Positions 42,951 to 52,212 of a stretch of 64,000 nucleotides of DNA are shown piece by piece. The stretch spans positions 558,001 to 622,000 of the forward strand of contig NZ_SDHY01000001.1 in NCBI RefSeq assembly GCF_004118285.1, in the 5' to 3' direction. Numbering within the stretch: position 1 is the first letter of the stretch; each line of letters opens with the position of its first letter. This stretch comes from Aquirufa rosea. Its GTDB lineage: Bacteria > Bacteroidota > Bacteroidia > Cytophagales > Spirosomataceae. The position numbers and the translations under genes are program-made. The notes under the pieces were generated by a model that was not told where the DNA came from, did no database searches, and was given only the letters and a program-made list of their open reading frames with translations.

Positions 42951-44402
42951 TTAATTACCTAAGGTCCAACCTTCGCGATATGTTCTCTTGACAAAGGCGT
43001 TGGCAGCGTCGTAATTAGTTACGCGCATATTTTGATTATCCCAAAGTAATTTGGTGTTAGAGCCAGGATAATGCATTCCGTTACCCGTTTTTCTTGGAAC
43101 TGGAATATCTGCGACACGAATGGCTAAATTCGCCATCAAAATAGCTTCAGTCAACGGACCAGCCATTTCAAATGGAGAACTCAATTCCTTTTTACCATAT
43201 CCTGCGATACAGCCTTCTACCCATTGAGCATAGTGGCCATCGGCACTTCCAGGAACACGCTCCAATTTGCGAGGCACTTTCACTTCTTCATTTCTGGACA
43301 ATGGTAATAAACGTGGATTGGCCGCATACTCACTAGCCATCATTTTACCTTTTGTTCCAATGAACAAGATACCTGAATTACCATCTCCAAACATTTCATC
43401 TGGACCTAATTCCTCAGGACGCTCTGGTTTAATACCACCATCCATCCAATGCATCGTGATTGGACCTTTGGTCCGATCAGTCTTAGGGAAAGTCAAAGTA
43501 GCATGACTTGATGGAGGGCAACTATCTGGGAAAAACCCTCTTTTACCGAATGCCGTATATACCGAACTTACAGAAGCTTGTACATCTGTCGCATATTTTA
43601 AGTTTAATACACGGAATGGTGCTTCCATTAAGTGGCAACCTAGGTCACCCAATGCACCAGTACCATAATCCCACCAGCCTCTCCAGCTACCCGGAATTAA
43701 ATTGTCAACATAATCTTTGTATGGAGCCGTTCCTAACCATAAATCCCAATCCAATCCTTGTGGAACTGCAGGCTTTGTACTAGGCCATGGTATACCCTGC
43801 GGCCAAATAGGACGATTAGTCCAGATTTGTACCGTATGCACGTCACCGATGATACCTGCATCAAACCATTCCACCAATTGACGAACTCCGTCACCAGAAG
43901 CCCCTTGGTTACCCATTTGAGTCACCACTTTATATTTTTTGGCCGCTTGCGTCAAAGCTCTCGCCTCATATATATCATGTGTCATAGGCTTTTGCACATA
44001 CACGTGCTTACCTAATTGCATGGCTGCCATAGCTTGAATGGCATGGTTATGGTCTGGAGTGGATACCGAAACCGCATCAAAGCTCTTCGATTCTTTTTCC
44101 AACATCACTCGCCAATCTTTGTAATATTTCGCTTTGGGGTATGCTTCCACTGAATCTTTCGCCTGACGGTCATCCACATCACATAAAAATCCGATGTCGG
44201 CTTTTCCACTTTGAGCGAAATAACGTAAATCTGATTTTCCTTTCCCTCCAACTCCTATACCGGCTACTACTATTTTATCACTGGGAGCGGTAAAGCCTTT
44301 TCCACCTAAAACGTGGCGAGGAACAATCATAAAACCAGCAGAGGCTAAACTGGCAGACTTAATAAACTCCCTTCTGGAAGCATCGGATTTTTTTAGTTTC
44401 AT
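42951..44402 (-). CDS. Secreted Gfo/Idh/MocA-family oxidoreductase (Tat signal)
   Basis: 483 residues. Tat-type signal SRREFIKSASLASAGFMIVP. The NAD-binding half has IVVAGIGVGGKGKSDL, FLCDVDDRQA, and HVYVQKPMTHDIYEARAL with the family Lys-Pro. The C-terminal domain has LGDLGCHLMEAPFRVLNLKY. Longer than cytosolic members because of loops typical of the secreted glycan-linked branch. The start at 44402 is an ATG; the frame continues upstream only with TTG. It has its own promoter and terminator, so it is probably monocistronic. Confidence 0.9.
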   Translation of the reverse strand: MKLKKSDASRREFIKSASLASAGFMIVPRHVLGGKGFTAPSDKIVVAGIGVGGKGKSDLRYFAQSGKADIGFLCDVDDRQAKDSVEAYPKAKYYKDWRVMLEKESKSFDAVSVSTPDHNHAIQAMAAMQLGKHVYVQKPMTHDIYEARALTQAAKKYKVVTQMGNQGASGDGVRQLVEWFDAGIIGDVHTVQIWTNRPIWPQGIPWPSTKPAVPQGLDWDLWLGTAPYKDYVDNLIPGSWRGWWDYGTGALGDLGCHLMEAPFRVLNLKYATDVQASVSSVYTAFGKRGFFPDSCPPSSHATLTFPKTDRTKGPITMHWMDGGIKPERPEELGPDEMFGDGNSGILFIGTKGKMMASEYAANPRLLPLSRNEEVKVPRKLERVPGSADGHYAQWVEGCIAGYGKKELSSPFEMAGPLTEAILMANLAIRVADIPVPRKTGNGMHYPGSNTKLLWDNQNMRVTNYDAANAFVKRTYREGWTLGN

Positions 44403-44458
44403 AGGTCTAAATTTAAAGGTATCCCGAAATGACAATTCCTACATGCCAATTCAATCTT

Positions 44459-44488
44459 CAAATCTAAAACAAATTTGGATTGAAACAA
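44459..44488 (-). promoter_or_regulatory. Predicted promoter of the oxidoreductase at 42951-44402
   Basis: Minus strand: TTG at 44488-44486, 19-nt spacer, TAGATTTG at 44466-44459, about 57 nt from the ATG. Confidence 0.55.
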
Positions 44489-44533
44489 TTCAATTTAAAC
44501 TATTTTTAATCCAACAATTAATTATTAGGAAAA

Positions 44534-45859
44534 TTAGTGGGAAACAAGCTCCAATAAAACCTGAAATGGTACTGTTACCGAAGTCATATAAACTGGATTT
44601 TGTCGACTACTTTCGGTAAAACACTCCCATGGAGCTCCAAAGTCCTTGCCCTTACGAAAATCCCCCTTTTTCAAGTCTGAAATGAGTTCTTTGATCAATT
44701 GTTGAGCTAAATTGGGCTGTGTTAATGAAATAGTGTAAGCCACCCATGCCGTAGGGGTAGACCAGTAAGCCCCATTTTGGTAGCTATTTTTCTCCACTAG
44801 ACTTCCCTCCCAGGCCGTGCGACGATTAAAATCGTCTGTATTTAATACATGTCTAATAGCTCCCCTAAAAGCTAAGTGATTACTTTTGTAGGCTTGTGCT
44901 AAACAATTTGATGCCTTCATGGCATTCTCTCCCTCTAAAAGACCTAAGTAAACCGCCCAAGAGGTACTCCAAACATCGGCCTGTGCACTTTTTCTTGTGG
45001 ACGCTCTCAACATACCTCTCCTATCCTGAAAGACCCGAATTAGCTCCATTTTACATGTATCTGCCTTAGCAAGAAAGCTCAATCGGTCCTTTTCTCTCTC
45101 TTGCAATCGATATAGCTCAGCCAAATGTAATAAAGCTTGGTACCTCAAGATGGAGGTAAAACATAAATCTCCTGTGATGTGAATTGCATCCCTAAAACCA
45201 AAATCCACACCTCTATTAAAATCACTTACAGAAACTAGCTGATTCAGTGGATTAATAGGAACGGCATGAAAAGCAGATAAGAGTCGATCAAATAGACTTT
45301 TTCCTCGTATGGGGCTTTGCAAGATGGATAAATCTCCACTTTGTTTTATGTACACATAAGCCATTTGAATAAAGAAAAACATATCATCCAATGGAGGTTG
45401 CTGGCCCCAGCGTATTTCTCCTTGGTTTTCAAAATCGTAGGTACCCGGAAAATAAATGGGTAGACTATCATCTATCCGAATATGATCTGCTATCGCACCC
45501 ATGGGTACAAAAGAACCAAATTGGGTCTTAAATTCGTGATCATTTTGAGTACTAGCAGTCAATAAAAGCATGTGCTTTTGTTCTTTTATAGGAATCATTC
45601 CTGTTCCCAATGACATAGCATAATCTCTTATCCAAAATGCAGGATAGGAAGTCCTACCTCCAGGACGGATTAAAACACCACCTGTTTGATTAGGGCCAAA
45701 ATCCCTTGAAATACGCTGGCCAGGATAAATTTTTGAACTATCAACAACGGCTTGAGTCAATTCCTTTAAAAAAGCCAAATCCTCTCGGCTAATCAATGAT
45801 TGAGCGCTAACAGGATATAAGAACAAATAGAAAAAAAGAATGAATAGGAGCCTGGTCAT
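44534..45859 (-). CDS. Secreted six-hairpin glycosidase-like protein
   Basis: 441 residues with a signal peptide (1-19, ending VSAQ). The body is rich in helix and Trp/Tyr, with GGRTSYPAFWIRDYAMSLGT, IRWGQQPPLDDMFFFIQMAY, VDFGFRDAIHITGDLCFTS and NSYQNGAYWSTPTAWVAYT. This look fits the (alpha/alpha)6-barrel glycoside hydrolase/lyase superfamily. I cannot assign a GH family or substrate. It neighbours the secreted oxidoreductases and amino-sugar genes, so it probably cleaves an oligosaccharide in the periplasm. Confidence 0.6.
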   Translation of the reverse strand: MTRLLFILFFYLFLYPVSAQSLISREDLAFLKELTQAVVDSSKIYPGQRISRDFGPNQTGGVLIRPGGRTSYPAFWIRDYAMSLGTGMIPIKEQKHMLLLTASTQNDHEFKTQFGSFVPMGAIADHIRIDDSLPIYFPGTYDFENQGEIRWGQQPPLDDMFFFIQMAYVYIKQSGDLSILQSPIRGKSLFDRLLSAFHAVPINPLNQLVSVSDFNRGVDFGFRDAIHITGDLCFTSILRYQALLHLAELYRLQEREKDRLSFLAKADTCKMELIRVFQDRRGMLRASTRKSAQADVWSTSWAVYLGLLEGENAMKASNCLAQAYKSNHLAFRGAIRHVLNTDDFNRRTAWEGSLVEKNSYQNGAYWSTPTAWVAYTISLTQPNLAQQLIKELISDLKKGDFRKGKDFGAPWECFTESSRQNPVYMTSVTVPFQVLLELVSH

Positions 45860-45921
45860 GATTCAATAGGTTAGTCTTTTCATAAAATTAAACTCCAAGT
45901 CAAATTCAAGCCAAGGCAGGC

Positions 45922-45951
45922 TTGTATTAATCAAAGCAATTGATAACTTTG
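45922..45951 (+). promoter_or_regulatory. Predicted promoter of the oxidoreductase / nagBA run
   Basis: TTG at 45922-45924, 19-nt spacer, TAACTTTG at 45944-45951; 53 nt upstream of the ATG at 46005. Both elements and spacing match the Bacteroidota housekeeping consensus. Confidence 0.65.
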
Positions 45952-46004
45952 GAAAATACAGACCCAATTTTTTGCAACAAATAAACCTATTTTAACTCGG
46001 AATA

Positions 46005-47348
46005 ATGAAAAATTCACGCAGAAATTTCATAAAAAAGGCTTCCACAGGGGCAGCCGTTTTATCCTTAGGAGGAATCCTTCCTTGCTTCTCAGCCAAAAGC
46101 TATCACCGCATTTTAGGAGCGAATGAAAAAATTACCGTCGCCTGCATGGGTGTGAACAGTAGGGGCTTAGCCGTGGGAAAGAATTTTGCTGCACAAAAAA
46201 ACTGTGAAGTCTTGCATGTCAGCGATGTGGATACTCGCGCAGCTGATATCTGTATTAATGCCATTGAGAAAATTCAACAAAAAAGACCTAAAGCTACACC
46301 CGACTTCAGAAATGCATTAGAAGATAAGGATGTAGATGTGTTAATAGTTACCGCACCTGACCATTGGCATGCACCTGCAGCGATACTGGCCTGTTCAGCC
46401 GGAAAACATGTGTATTTAGAAAAACCTTGTTCGCACAATCCCAACGAAGGGGAATTATTAGTAAAGGCAGCTGCCAAACACAATCGAATCTTACAAATGG
46501 GTAACCAGCGCAGGTCATGGCCTAATGTGGCCGCAGCCATTGCCGAATTACATGCGGGGGTCATTGGAAAGCCCTATTATGCGAAAACCTGGTATACGAA
46601 TAACCGTCCTTCCATTGGTATAGGGAAAGAAACTGCTGTTCCTTCTTGGTTAAATTATGATTTATGGCAAGGACCAGCTCCTAGAAAAGCCTTCAAGGAT
46701 AATTTAATTCACTATAATTGGCATTGGTTTTGGCACTGGGGAACCGGTGAAGCCTTAAACAATGGTACCCACATGGTGGATTTAGCCCGTTGGGGTTTAA
46801 ATGTAGAGTATCCTACCAAAGTAAGCTCCAATGGCGGAAGATACCGTTATCAAGATGATTGGGAAACTCCAGATACCCAAATGATTAACTTAGAGTTTGC
46901 CAATAAATCACTCATTACTTGGGAAGGAAGAAGTTGCAATGGTAAATCTACCGAGGGCCAAAGTGTCGGCGTGATTTTCTATGCAGAGCAAGGATCCATG
47001 TTGATTGAAAGTGGTAACTCCTACAAGATTTTCGACCTTAAAAATAATTTAGTAAAAGAGGTGAAAAATGATTTTGCAGTAGATGCCCGCAATTTAGCTG
47101 ACCCAGCATCTAATTTGGATGCTTTGCATATTCAAAACCTATTTGATGGCATAAAAAAAGGGACTTCCTTGAATTCAGACATCGTCAGTGGACATCAGAG
47201 TACGTTGTTGGTTCAATTGGGTAATATCGCACAGCGAGTGGGTAGAAGTTTGCAAATAGATCCAACCAATGGGCATATTGTGAACGACAAAGAAGCCATG
47301 AAGTTTTGGAGTAGAACCTATGAAAAAGGTTGGGAACCAAAAATCTAA
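46005..47348 (+). CDS. Secreted Gfo/Idh/MocA-family oxidoreductase (Tat-type signal)
   Basis: 447 residues. The signal is MKNSRRNFIKKASTGAAVLS. NAD-binding: ITVACMGVNSRGLAVGKNFA, HVSDVDTRAADI, HVYLEKPCSHNPNEGELL. The C-terminal domain has WHWFWHWGTGEALNNGTHMV with a dense aromatic/His substrate pocket. First gene of a plus-strand run: acetyltransferase-like, nagB, nagA follow with overlaps or gaps below 15 nt. Co-transcription with amino-sugar genes suggests an amino-sugar-containing glycoside as substrate (inference). Confidence 0.9.
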   Translation: MKNSRRNFIKKASTGAAVLSLGGILPCFSAKSYHRILGANEKITVACMGVNSRGLAVGKNFAAQKNCEVLHVSDVDTRAADICINAIEKIQQKRPKATPDFRNALEDKDVDVLIVTAPDHWHAPAAILACSAGKHVYLEKPCSHNPNEGELLVKAAAKHNRILQMGNQRRSWPNVAAAIAELHAGVIGKPYYAKTWYTNNRPSIGIGKETAVPSWLNYDLWQGPAPRKAFKDNLIHYNWHWFWHWGTGEALNNGTHMVDLARWGLNVEYPTKVSSNGGRYRYQDDWETPDTQMINLEFANKSLITWEGRSCNGKSTEGQSVGVIFYAEQGSMLIESGNSYKIFDLKNNLVKEVKNDFAVDARNLADPASNLDALHIQNLFDGIKKGTSLNSDIVSGHQSTLLVQLGNIAQRVGRSLQIDPTNGHIVNDKEAMKFWSRTYEKGWEPKI

Positions 47349-47352
47349 ACTG

Positions 47353-48474
47353 ATGGCCAGTTCCAACAATGACTCATTTATACATCAGCGTCTGCATTCA
47401 TTGGATGCGCTGAGGGGCTTTGATATGTTTTGGATTATGGGGGCGGATGAACTCATTCACAAAATTGCCGATCAAAGTCAATCGCCCTTTTGGCAGGCCC
47501 TAGCCCATCAATTCAAACATGTCAAATGGGATGGATTCAGAATCTATGATCTGATTTTTCCGCTATTTTTATTTTTGGCGGGGGTATCAACCCCCTATTC
47601 CATTGGTAGATCGCTTGAACTGGGAAAATCAAAGGCTGAGGTACTTAGAAAGGTAGTACAGAGAGGATTGATGCTAGTCATTTTAGGCATTATTTATAAC
47701 GAGGGTTTAGAAATTAAACCTATCGCTGAAATCCGATTCTCGAGTGTTTTGGGAAGAATCGGTATAGCCTATATGTTGGCCAATATCATCTATTTATATT
47801 TTAAAGATAAAGCTCAAATCTACTGGTTCTCCGGTTTATTGATTGCGTATTGGCTCATCTTAAAGTTCACATCCGCACCGGGCTTTCCATTGGGTGATTT
47901 AACCGAGCAAGGCAATTTTGCATCCTATGTGGATCGAAGTATTTTACCAGGAAGGCTCTCAAGAGGCATACATGATACCGTGGGCTTTTTTAATAATATT
48001 CCCGCTATAAGCACGGCCTTGGCAGGAATTATCACCGGAATCTACCTTAAAAAGCCTGAAATAGCCCCAATGACTAAGGTTAAATGGATGATTTATGCAG
48101 GAATTGGCTCCTTGGTGCTGGCTCAATTATGGAACCTAGATTTTCCTATCAATAAAAACATGTGGTCTAGTTCTTTTGTACTGCAAACCACGGGTTTGAG
48201 TCTTATTTTGTTAGCCATTTTCTATTTTGTCATTGATGTAAAAGGCTATCAAAAATGGTCCTTTTTCTTTCAGGTCATCGGTATGAATTCCATCCTGATA
48301 TACCTTTCTGGACATTTCTTAGATTGGGATTATACGAACAAGGCCTTGTTTACTTGGTTATTTCAACTCCTGGGCGAGCCGTATTCAATAATCATGGCTG
48401 TGGCTTGTGTGATCCTGATTAAATGGGTATTTTTAAGATTCCTTTACGAGAAAAAGGTCTTTTTACGTGTTTAA
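47353..48474 (+). CDS. HGSNAT-like (DUF5009/COG4299) membrane acyltransferase
   Basis: 373 residues with about 10 membrane helices. It has the family front [40 protein letters not shown], and [18 protein letters not shown]. Human HGSNAT transfers acetyl from cytosolic acetyl-CoA across the membrane to terminal glucosamine; bacterial relatives are common in glycan loci but poorly studied. Being in one unit with nagB and nagA, it may N-acetylate glucosamine residues in the periplasm (inference). Start at 47353, 4 nt after the oxidoreductase stop. Confidence 0.82.
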   Translation: MASSNNDSFIHQRLHSLDALRGFDMFWIMGADELIHKIADQSQSPFWQALAHQFKHVKWDGFRIYDLIFPLFLFLAGVSTPYSIGRSLELGKSKAEVLRKVVQRGLMLVILGIIYNEGLEIKPIAEIRFSSVLGRIGIAYMLANIIYLYFKDKAQIYWFSGLLIAYWLILKFTSAPGFPLGDLTEQGNFASYVDRSILPGRLSRGIHDTVGFFNNIPAISTALAGIITGIYLKKPEIAPMTKVKWMIYAGIGSLVLAQLWNLDFPINKNMWSSSFVLQTTGLSLILLAIFYFVIDVKGYQKWSFFFQVIGMNSILIYLSGHFLDWDYTNKALFTWLFQLLGEPYSIIMAVACVILIKWVFLRFLYEKKVFLRV

Positions 48475-48485
48475 AACCTATTATT

Positions 48486-49250
48486 TTGAAACTACATATT
48501 TTTTCAACCCCAAAGCACTTAGGGCAAGCTGCAGGAAGTTTAGCGGCCGAGCATATTAAAAAAGCCATCCAAGAAAACGGACAGGCCAATATAATTTTGG
48601 CGACAGGTACTAGTCAATTTGAAACCCTGAATCAGTTAATTCAGGAAAAAGAGATTGATTGGAGTTTGGTTAATTTGTTCCATTTAGATGAATACATTGG
48701 ATTGTCAGAAAGCCATCCTGCCAGTTTTAGAAAATATTTAAAAGAGCGATTTATTCAGCTCGTTCCTAACTTAAAATCCTTCCATTTAATCAATGGAGAG
48801 ACGGATGCCCAAGCGGAATGCACTAGACTAAATAGTATCATTAGCCAACATCCCATCGATGTAGCCTTGGTAGGCATTGGAGAAAATGGGCATTTAGCCT
48901 TTAATGATCCTCCGGCAAATTTTGAAACTAAAGACCCCTATTTGGTAGTTGAATTAGATGAAGCTTGTCGGAAACAACAAATGGGCGAAGGATGGTTTCC
49001 TACTTTAGAAGATGTTCCAACACAGGCTATTAGTATGTCCATTCAACACATTATGGCTTCCAGCAAAATCATTTCATCGGTTCCAGATTTCCGTAAAGCA
49101 GAGGCCGTTAAAAACTGTTTAGAAAATGAAGTGAGTCCTTGGTATCCTGCCAGTATCTTACAAAAGCACACTGATTGCTCCATGTTTTTAGACATCCATT
49201 CGGCCGAATTACTATCGGCAGATTTGAAAAAACAAGCATTCATAGCCTAA
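48486..49250 (+). CDS. nagB: Glucosamine-6-phosphate deaminase
   Basis: About 254 residues, the normal length. It converts glucosamine-6-phosphate to fructose-6-phosphate and ammonia. It has [16 protein letters not shown] (phosphate loop), [20 protein letters not shown] and the active-site [17 protein letters not shown]. Homologues start with M-KLHIF; here the matching codon is a TTG at 48486, 11 nt after the upstream stop. An ATG at 48423 is in frame but overlaps the membrane gene by 52 nt. The nagA start overlaps its stop (TAATG). Confidence 0.92.
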   Translation: MKLHIFSTPKHLGQAAGSLAAEHIKKAIQENGQANIILATGTSQFETLNQLIQEKEIDWSLVNLFHLDEYIGLSESHPASFRKYLKERFIQLVPNLKSFHLINGETDAQAECTRLNSIISQHPIDVALVGIGENGHLAFNDPPANFETKDPYLVVELDEACRKQQMGEGWFPTLEDVPTQAISMSIQHIMASSKIISSVPDFRKAEAVKNCLENEVSPWYPASILQKHTDCSMFLDIHSAELLSADLKKQAFIA

Positions 49251-50455
49251 TGGAATCACTGATAACACGATATAAAATCTACCATGGTTCTGTCATTTTA
49301 CCGAATGGAATTCTCCCTGTGGGTACGGTATTGGTGGAAAATGGTAAAATCGTGGAAATTGCTGAAGGAGAATTGGACTTTCCGGGTGCCATTGAAATAA
49401 ATGCTGCCGGAAATTTCATTTCGCCAGGCTTCATCGATATTCACTTGCATGGTGGAGGCGGACACGACTTCATGGATGGAACGGTAGAAGCGTTTTTAGA
49501 AATTGCTAAAACGCATGCAAGATTTGGAACTACGGCTATGCTTCCTACCACTTTGACCAGTGAAAAGGAGGATTTAATTTTAACCTTGGAAGCCTATCAA
49601 AAAGCCCATGCCAGCCATACAGAGGGCGCTAGTTTTTTAGGCATGCACTTAGAAGGCCCGTACTTTGCATTAAGTCAACGAGGAGCGCAAGATCCAAAAT
49701 ATATACGAAATCCTGATCCAGCTGAGTACACTGATCTTTTGGAAAATTATAACTGTATCCGACGGTGGTCAGCTGCACCTGAATTACCCGGCGCCTTGGA
49801 ATTTGCAGATTACGCTAGAAAAAAAGGAGTTTTGGTTGCCCTAGCTCATACAGATGCTATTTGTGAGGAGGTTGAAACAGCCTTTCAACATGGTTATAGC
49901 CTAGCCACCCATTTTTATTCAGCCATGTCGGGAGTTACCCGAAAAAACGCTTTCCGATATGCTGGCGCAGTAGAGGCGGGCTATTTAATAGACGAAATGG
50001 ATGTGGAAATCATAGCAGATGGCGTGCATTTACCCTCTAGTTTATTGAGATTGATTCACAAAATCAAAGGTACTTCCAAAATTGCCTTGATAACCGATGC
50101 TATGCGAGCGGCAGGACAAGATACGGATCATTCCGTGCTAGGTCATAAGGACAAAGGTTTAGCCGTTATTGTAGAGGATGGCGTGGCAAAATTACCTGAT
50201 AGAAGTGCATTTGCTGGCAGCATCGCAACGACCAATCGTTTGGTGAGAACCATGCTTCAAATGACAGACATAGCCTTGGAGGATATTATTCAAATGATTT
50301 CCTTAGTACCTGCCAGAATTCTTCAAGTGGACCAGCAAAAAGGCAGTTTGAGCCGAAACAAAGATGCCGATATCCTAATCTTTGACAAGGACATCAACAT
50401 CCAAATGACCATGGTCAATGGACGAATCATCTACGATCCCAACCATTCACTATAA
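49250..50455 (+). CDS. nagA: N-acetylglucosamine-6-phosphate deacetylase
   Basis: 401 residues, amidohydrolase fold. It removes acetate from GlcNAc-6-phosphate to feed NagB. Metal and substrate motifs: PGFIDIHLHGGGGHDFMDGT (HxH), MHLEGPYFALSQRGAQDP, VALAHTDA, ATHFYSAMSGVTRKNA and the catalytic Asp in ALITDAMRAAG. The start at 49250 overlaps the nagB stop. No GlcNAc kinase gene is present here, so phosphorylation must come from elsewhere. The end overlaps the convergent DUF1080 gene by 6 nt. Confidence 0.95.
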   Translation: MESLITRYKIYHGSVILPNGILPVGTVLVENGKIVEIAEGELDFPGAIEINAAGNFISPGFIDIHLHGGGGHDFMDGTVEAFLEIAKTHARFGTTAMLPTTLTSEKEDLILTLEAYQKAHASHTEGASFLGMHLEGPYFALSQRGAQDPKYIRNPDPAEYTDLLENYNCIRRWSAAPELPGALEFADYARKKGVLVALAHTDAICEEVETAFQHGYSLATHFYSAMSGVTRKNAFRYAGAVEAGYLIDEMDVEIIADGVHLPSSLLRLIHKIKGTSKIALITDAMRAAGQDTDHSVLGHKDKGLAVIVEDGVAKLPDRSAFAGSIATTNRLVRTMLQMTDIALEDIIQMISLVPARILQVDQQKGSLSRNKDADILIFDKDINIQMTMVNGRIIYDPNHSL

Positions 50456-51166
50456 TTCTTTAATCTTGATGTTTTTAAAGGCTACATTATGGCCATGATC
50501 CTGCAATAGGATATGTCCCTCTTGGATCAAAGGGTAATTGGGAAAAGATTTGAATTTGCTTTGTTGAAAACCATCCATAAATGCCTTCGATTTACGGTTG
50601 ATGGACACAATCAATTTCCCATCTAAATAATGTTCAATTTGATCCTGATTAAAAACGATTCTGGAGCGATGCCAAGTTGAAATATCCACATCAGGCTTGT
50701 TGGCAGCTGCTATTTGGTATAGAGAGCCCGTTTTAATGTCGGCAGGCAAATGCTTATCGTTGTAGATAAAATCTGCATCATCAATCAATTGATATTCATA
50801 GCCCGGTTGAGAGCCACCTGTGGCTTTAGGAAGCTTTTCCTCCACCAAATATTTCACTCCAGAATTACCCAATTTTCCCAATTTCCAATCAAAACTTAGA
50901 TCAAAATTTCGATATTTCTTAATGCTGACAATATCGCCAGCATCTGCGGCCTCTCCTCCATCACTCAACTCTCCTAACAAAGTGCCATCACGAACCACCC
51001 AGCCTTTTTTAGGAAACTCATTCATAAATGCACCTCGCCACCCTTGAGTACTCTTACCATCAAATAACAAGGCATAACCCGCTTTTTTTTCGGCACGAGT
51101 TAAAACATTATCTCTTGTACAAGCACATAACATACTAGCAATCAATAGACTATAAACGATTTTCAT
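50450..51166 (-). CDS. DUF1080 lipoprotein (3-keto-glycoside hydrolase-type)
   Basis: 238 residues with a lipoprotein signal ending LLIASMLCAC (Cys16). A single DUF1080 domain covers the rest: YALLFDGKSTQGWRGAFMN, DLSFDWKLGKLGNSGVKYLV, the QLIDDADF loop and a closing HNVAFKNIKIKEL. Known members cleave 3-keto-glycosides made by Gfo/Idh/MocA-type oxidases. The gene for such an enzyme ends 6 nt upstream on the same strand, and a sugar permease gene precedes that, which supports a three-gene catabolic unit. Compare with the tandem version at 7726. Confidence 0.87.
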   Translation of the reverse strand: MKIVYSLLIASMLCACTRDNVLTRAEKKAGYALLFDGKSTQGWRGAFMNEFPKKGWVVRDGTLLGELSDGGEAADAGDIVSIKKYRNFDLSFDWKLGKLGNSGVKYLVEEKLPKATGGSQPGYEYQLIDDADFIYNDKHLPADIKTGSLYQIAAANKPDVDISTWHRSRIVFNQDQIEHYLDGKLIVSINRKSKAFMDGFQQSKFKSFPNYPLIQEGHILLQDHGHNVAFKNIKIKEL

Positions 51167-51172
51167 TTTGAA

Positions 51173-52201
51173 TTATTTAATTTTTGAATACATGTCGGCA
51201 AGCTTAACGGATGCACCCTTCTTGCGTTTACTTTCATCGGCAGCTTCCATAAAAGCGAAAATCTCCAAGGTTTCTTCCTTGGAAACAGGAGGAATACCTG
51301 TTTGGAAAAACTCTATAATTTTTAGCAATAAAGGATCGTATCCTCCATAAGGTCCTAAATGAGCCACAGAGTTAGTACCAAAAGCTGTACCGCCATATTC
51401 CTGTTTACCATTTTTTATCCCCCTAAATGTCCCGATTCGGCCATCTTGCCAAACACCTACCACCACTTCCTGATCCTCGTTAATGTATCGATTCACTTGT
51501 TGGCAACCTGTTCCCATCATAGTAAACAAAGTCTCCACACCGTGAATACCGTACCAAAACAAGTCGGGATGTGTTTTTTCTAATTTCATAGGACTAAATG
51601 CATCTGCACCATTGACCTTCCCCACTTTACCGGCACGAATTTCTTGCACGCTAGGTGAATAGCGTAAAGATGAAGCCGAGAAAATAGGTACTTGGTATTT
51701 CTCCGAGGCAGCGAATATAGCTTGAGTATCTTTTAAAGAGGCCGCTATGGGTTTATCGATAAACATTCTTTTGCCTGCTTTGAATACCTCCATGGCTTGT
51801 TCCAAATGCAACCTTCCATCGTTAGTTTCTAGCATAACCACATCCACTTTGGTCAATAAGTCCTGTATGGAATGGACAATTTCTACGCCATATTTTTGCA
51901 CCTCTGCTGTATAACCCGGAATACGTTCGGCACTGGAAACGATGTCCTTACTTCCGTGGGGGTAAGCTGCTACAATTTTAAAGCCAGCATATTGGGTGGC
52001 ATTGGGCGCGTTCAAGGCCTTGGTGAATGCCGTCACATGAGAAGTGTCTAAACCTATGATTCCAATGCGTTTTCCTATTTCTGCCATTTTTAGATTGGAA
52101 TGGGTAGAAATTGTAGCCCAAGATGTAGTACTTAACAAGGATAAGCTGGTTAGGCTACCTTGTTGTAAAAATGCTCGACGAGACTTAAATAATTTCTTCA
52201 T
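51173..52201 (-). CDS. Secreted Gfo/Idh/MocA-family oxidoreductase, short form
   Basis: About 342 residues. An N-terminal Tat-like signal, KSRRAFLQQGSLTSLSLLS, precedes an NAD-binding domain with KRIGIIGLDTSHVTAFTKAL and RMFIDKPIAASLKDTQAIF (here the EKP motif reads DKP). The C-terminal domain is smaller than in its paralogues at 9117, 42951 and 46005. Start set at the ATG at 52201, 11 nt after the permease stop. Co-transcribed with the FHS-type permease (upstream) and DUF1080 lipoprotein (downstream). Confidence 0.88.
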   Translation of the reverse strand: MKKLFKSRRAFLQQGSLTSLSLLSTTSWATISTHSNLKMAEIGKRIGIIGLDTSHVTAFTKALNAPNATQYAGFKIVAAYPHGSKDIVSSAERIPGYTAEVQKYGVEIVHSIQDLLTKVDVVMLETNDGRLHLEQAMEVFKAGKRMFIDKPIAASLKDTQAIFAASEKYQVPIFSASSLRYSPSVQEIRAGKVGKVNGADAFSPMKLEKTHPDLFWYGIHGVETLFTMMGTGCQQVNRYINEDQEVVVGVWQDGRIGTFRGIKNGKQEYGGTAFGTNSVAHLGPYGGYDPLLLKIIEFFQTGIPPVSKEETLEIFAFMEAADESKRKKGASVKLADMYSKIK

Positions 52202-52212
52202 AATATAGGAAT

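Noticed and set aside
48423-48485. ATG at 48423 as nagB start
   Set aside because: It would overlap the acetyltransferase-like gene by 52 nt and add about 21 residues absent from the family; the TTG at 48486 gives the usual N-terminus.
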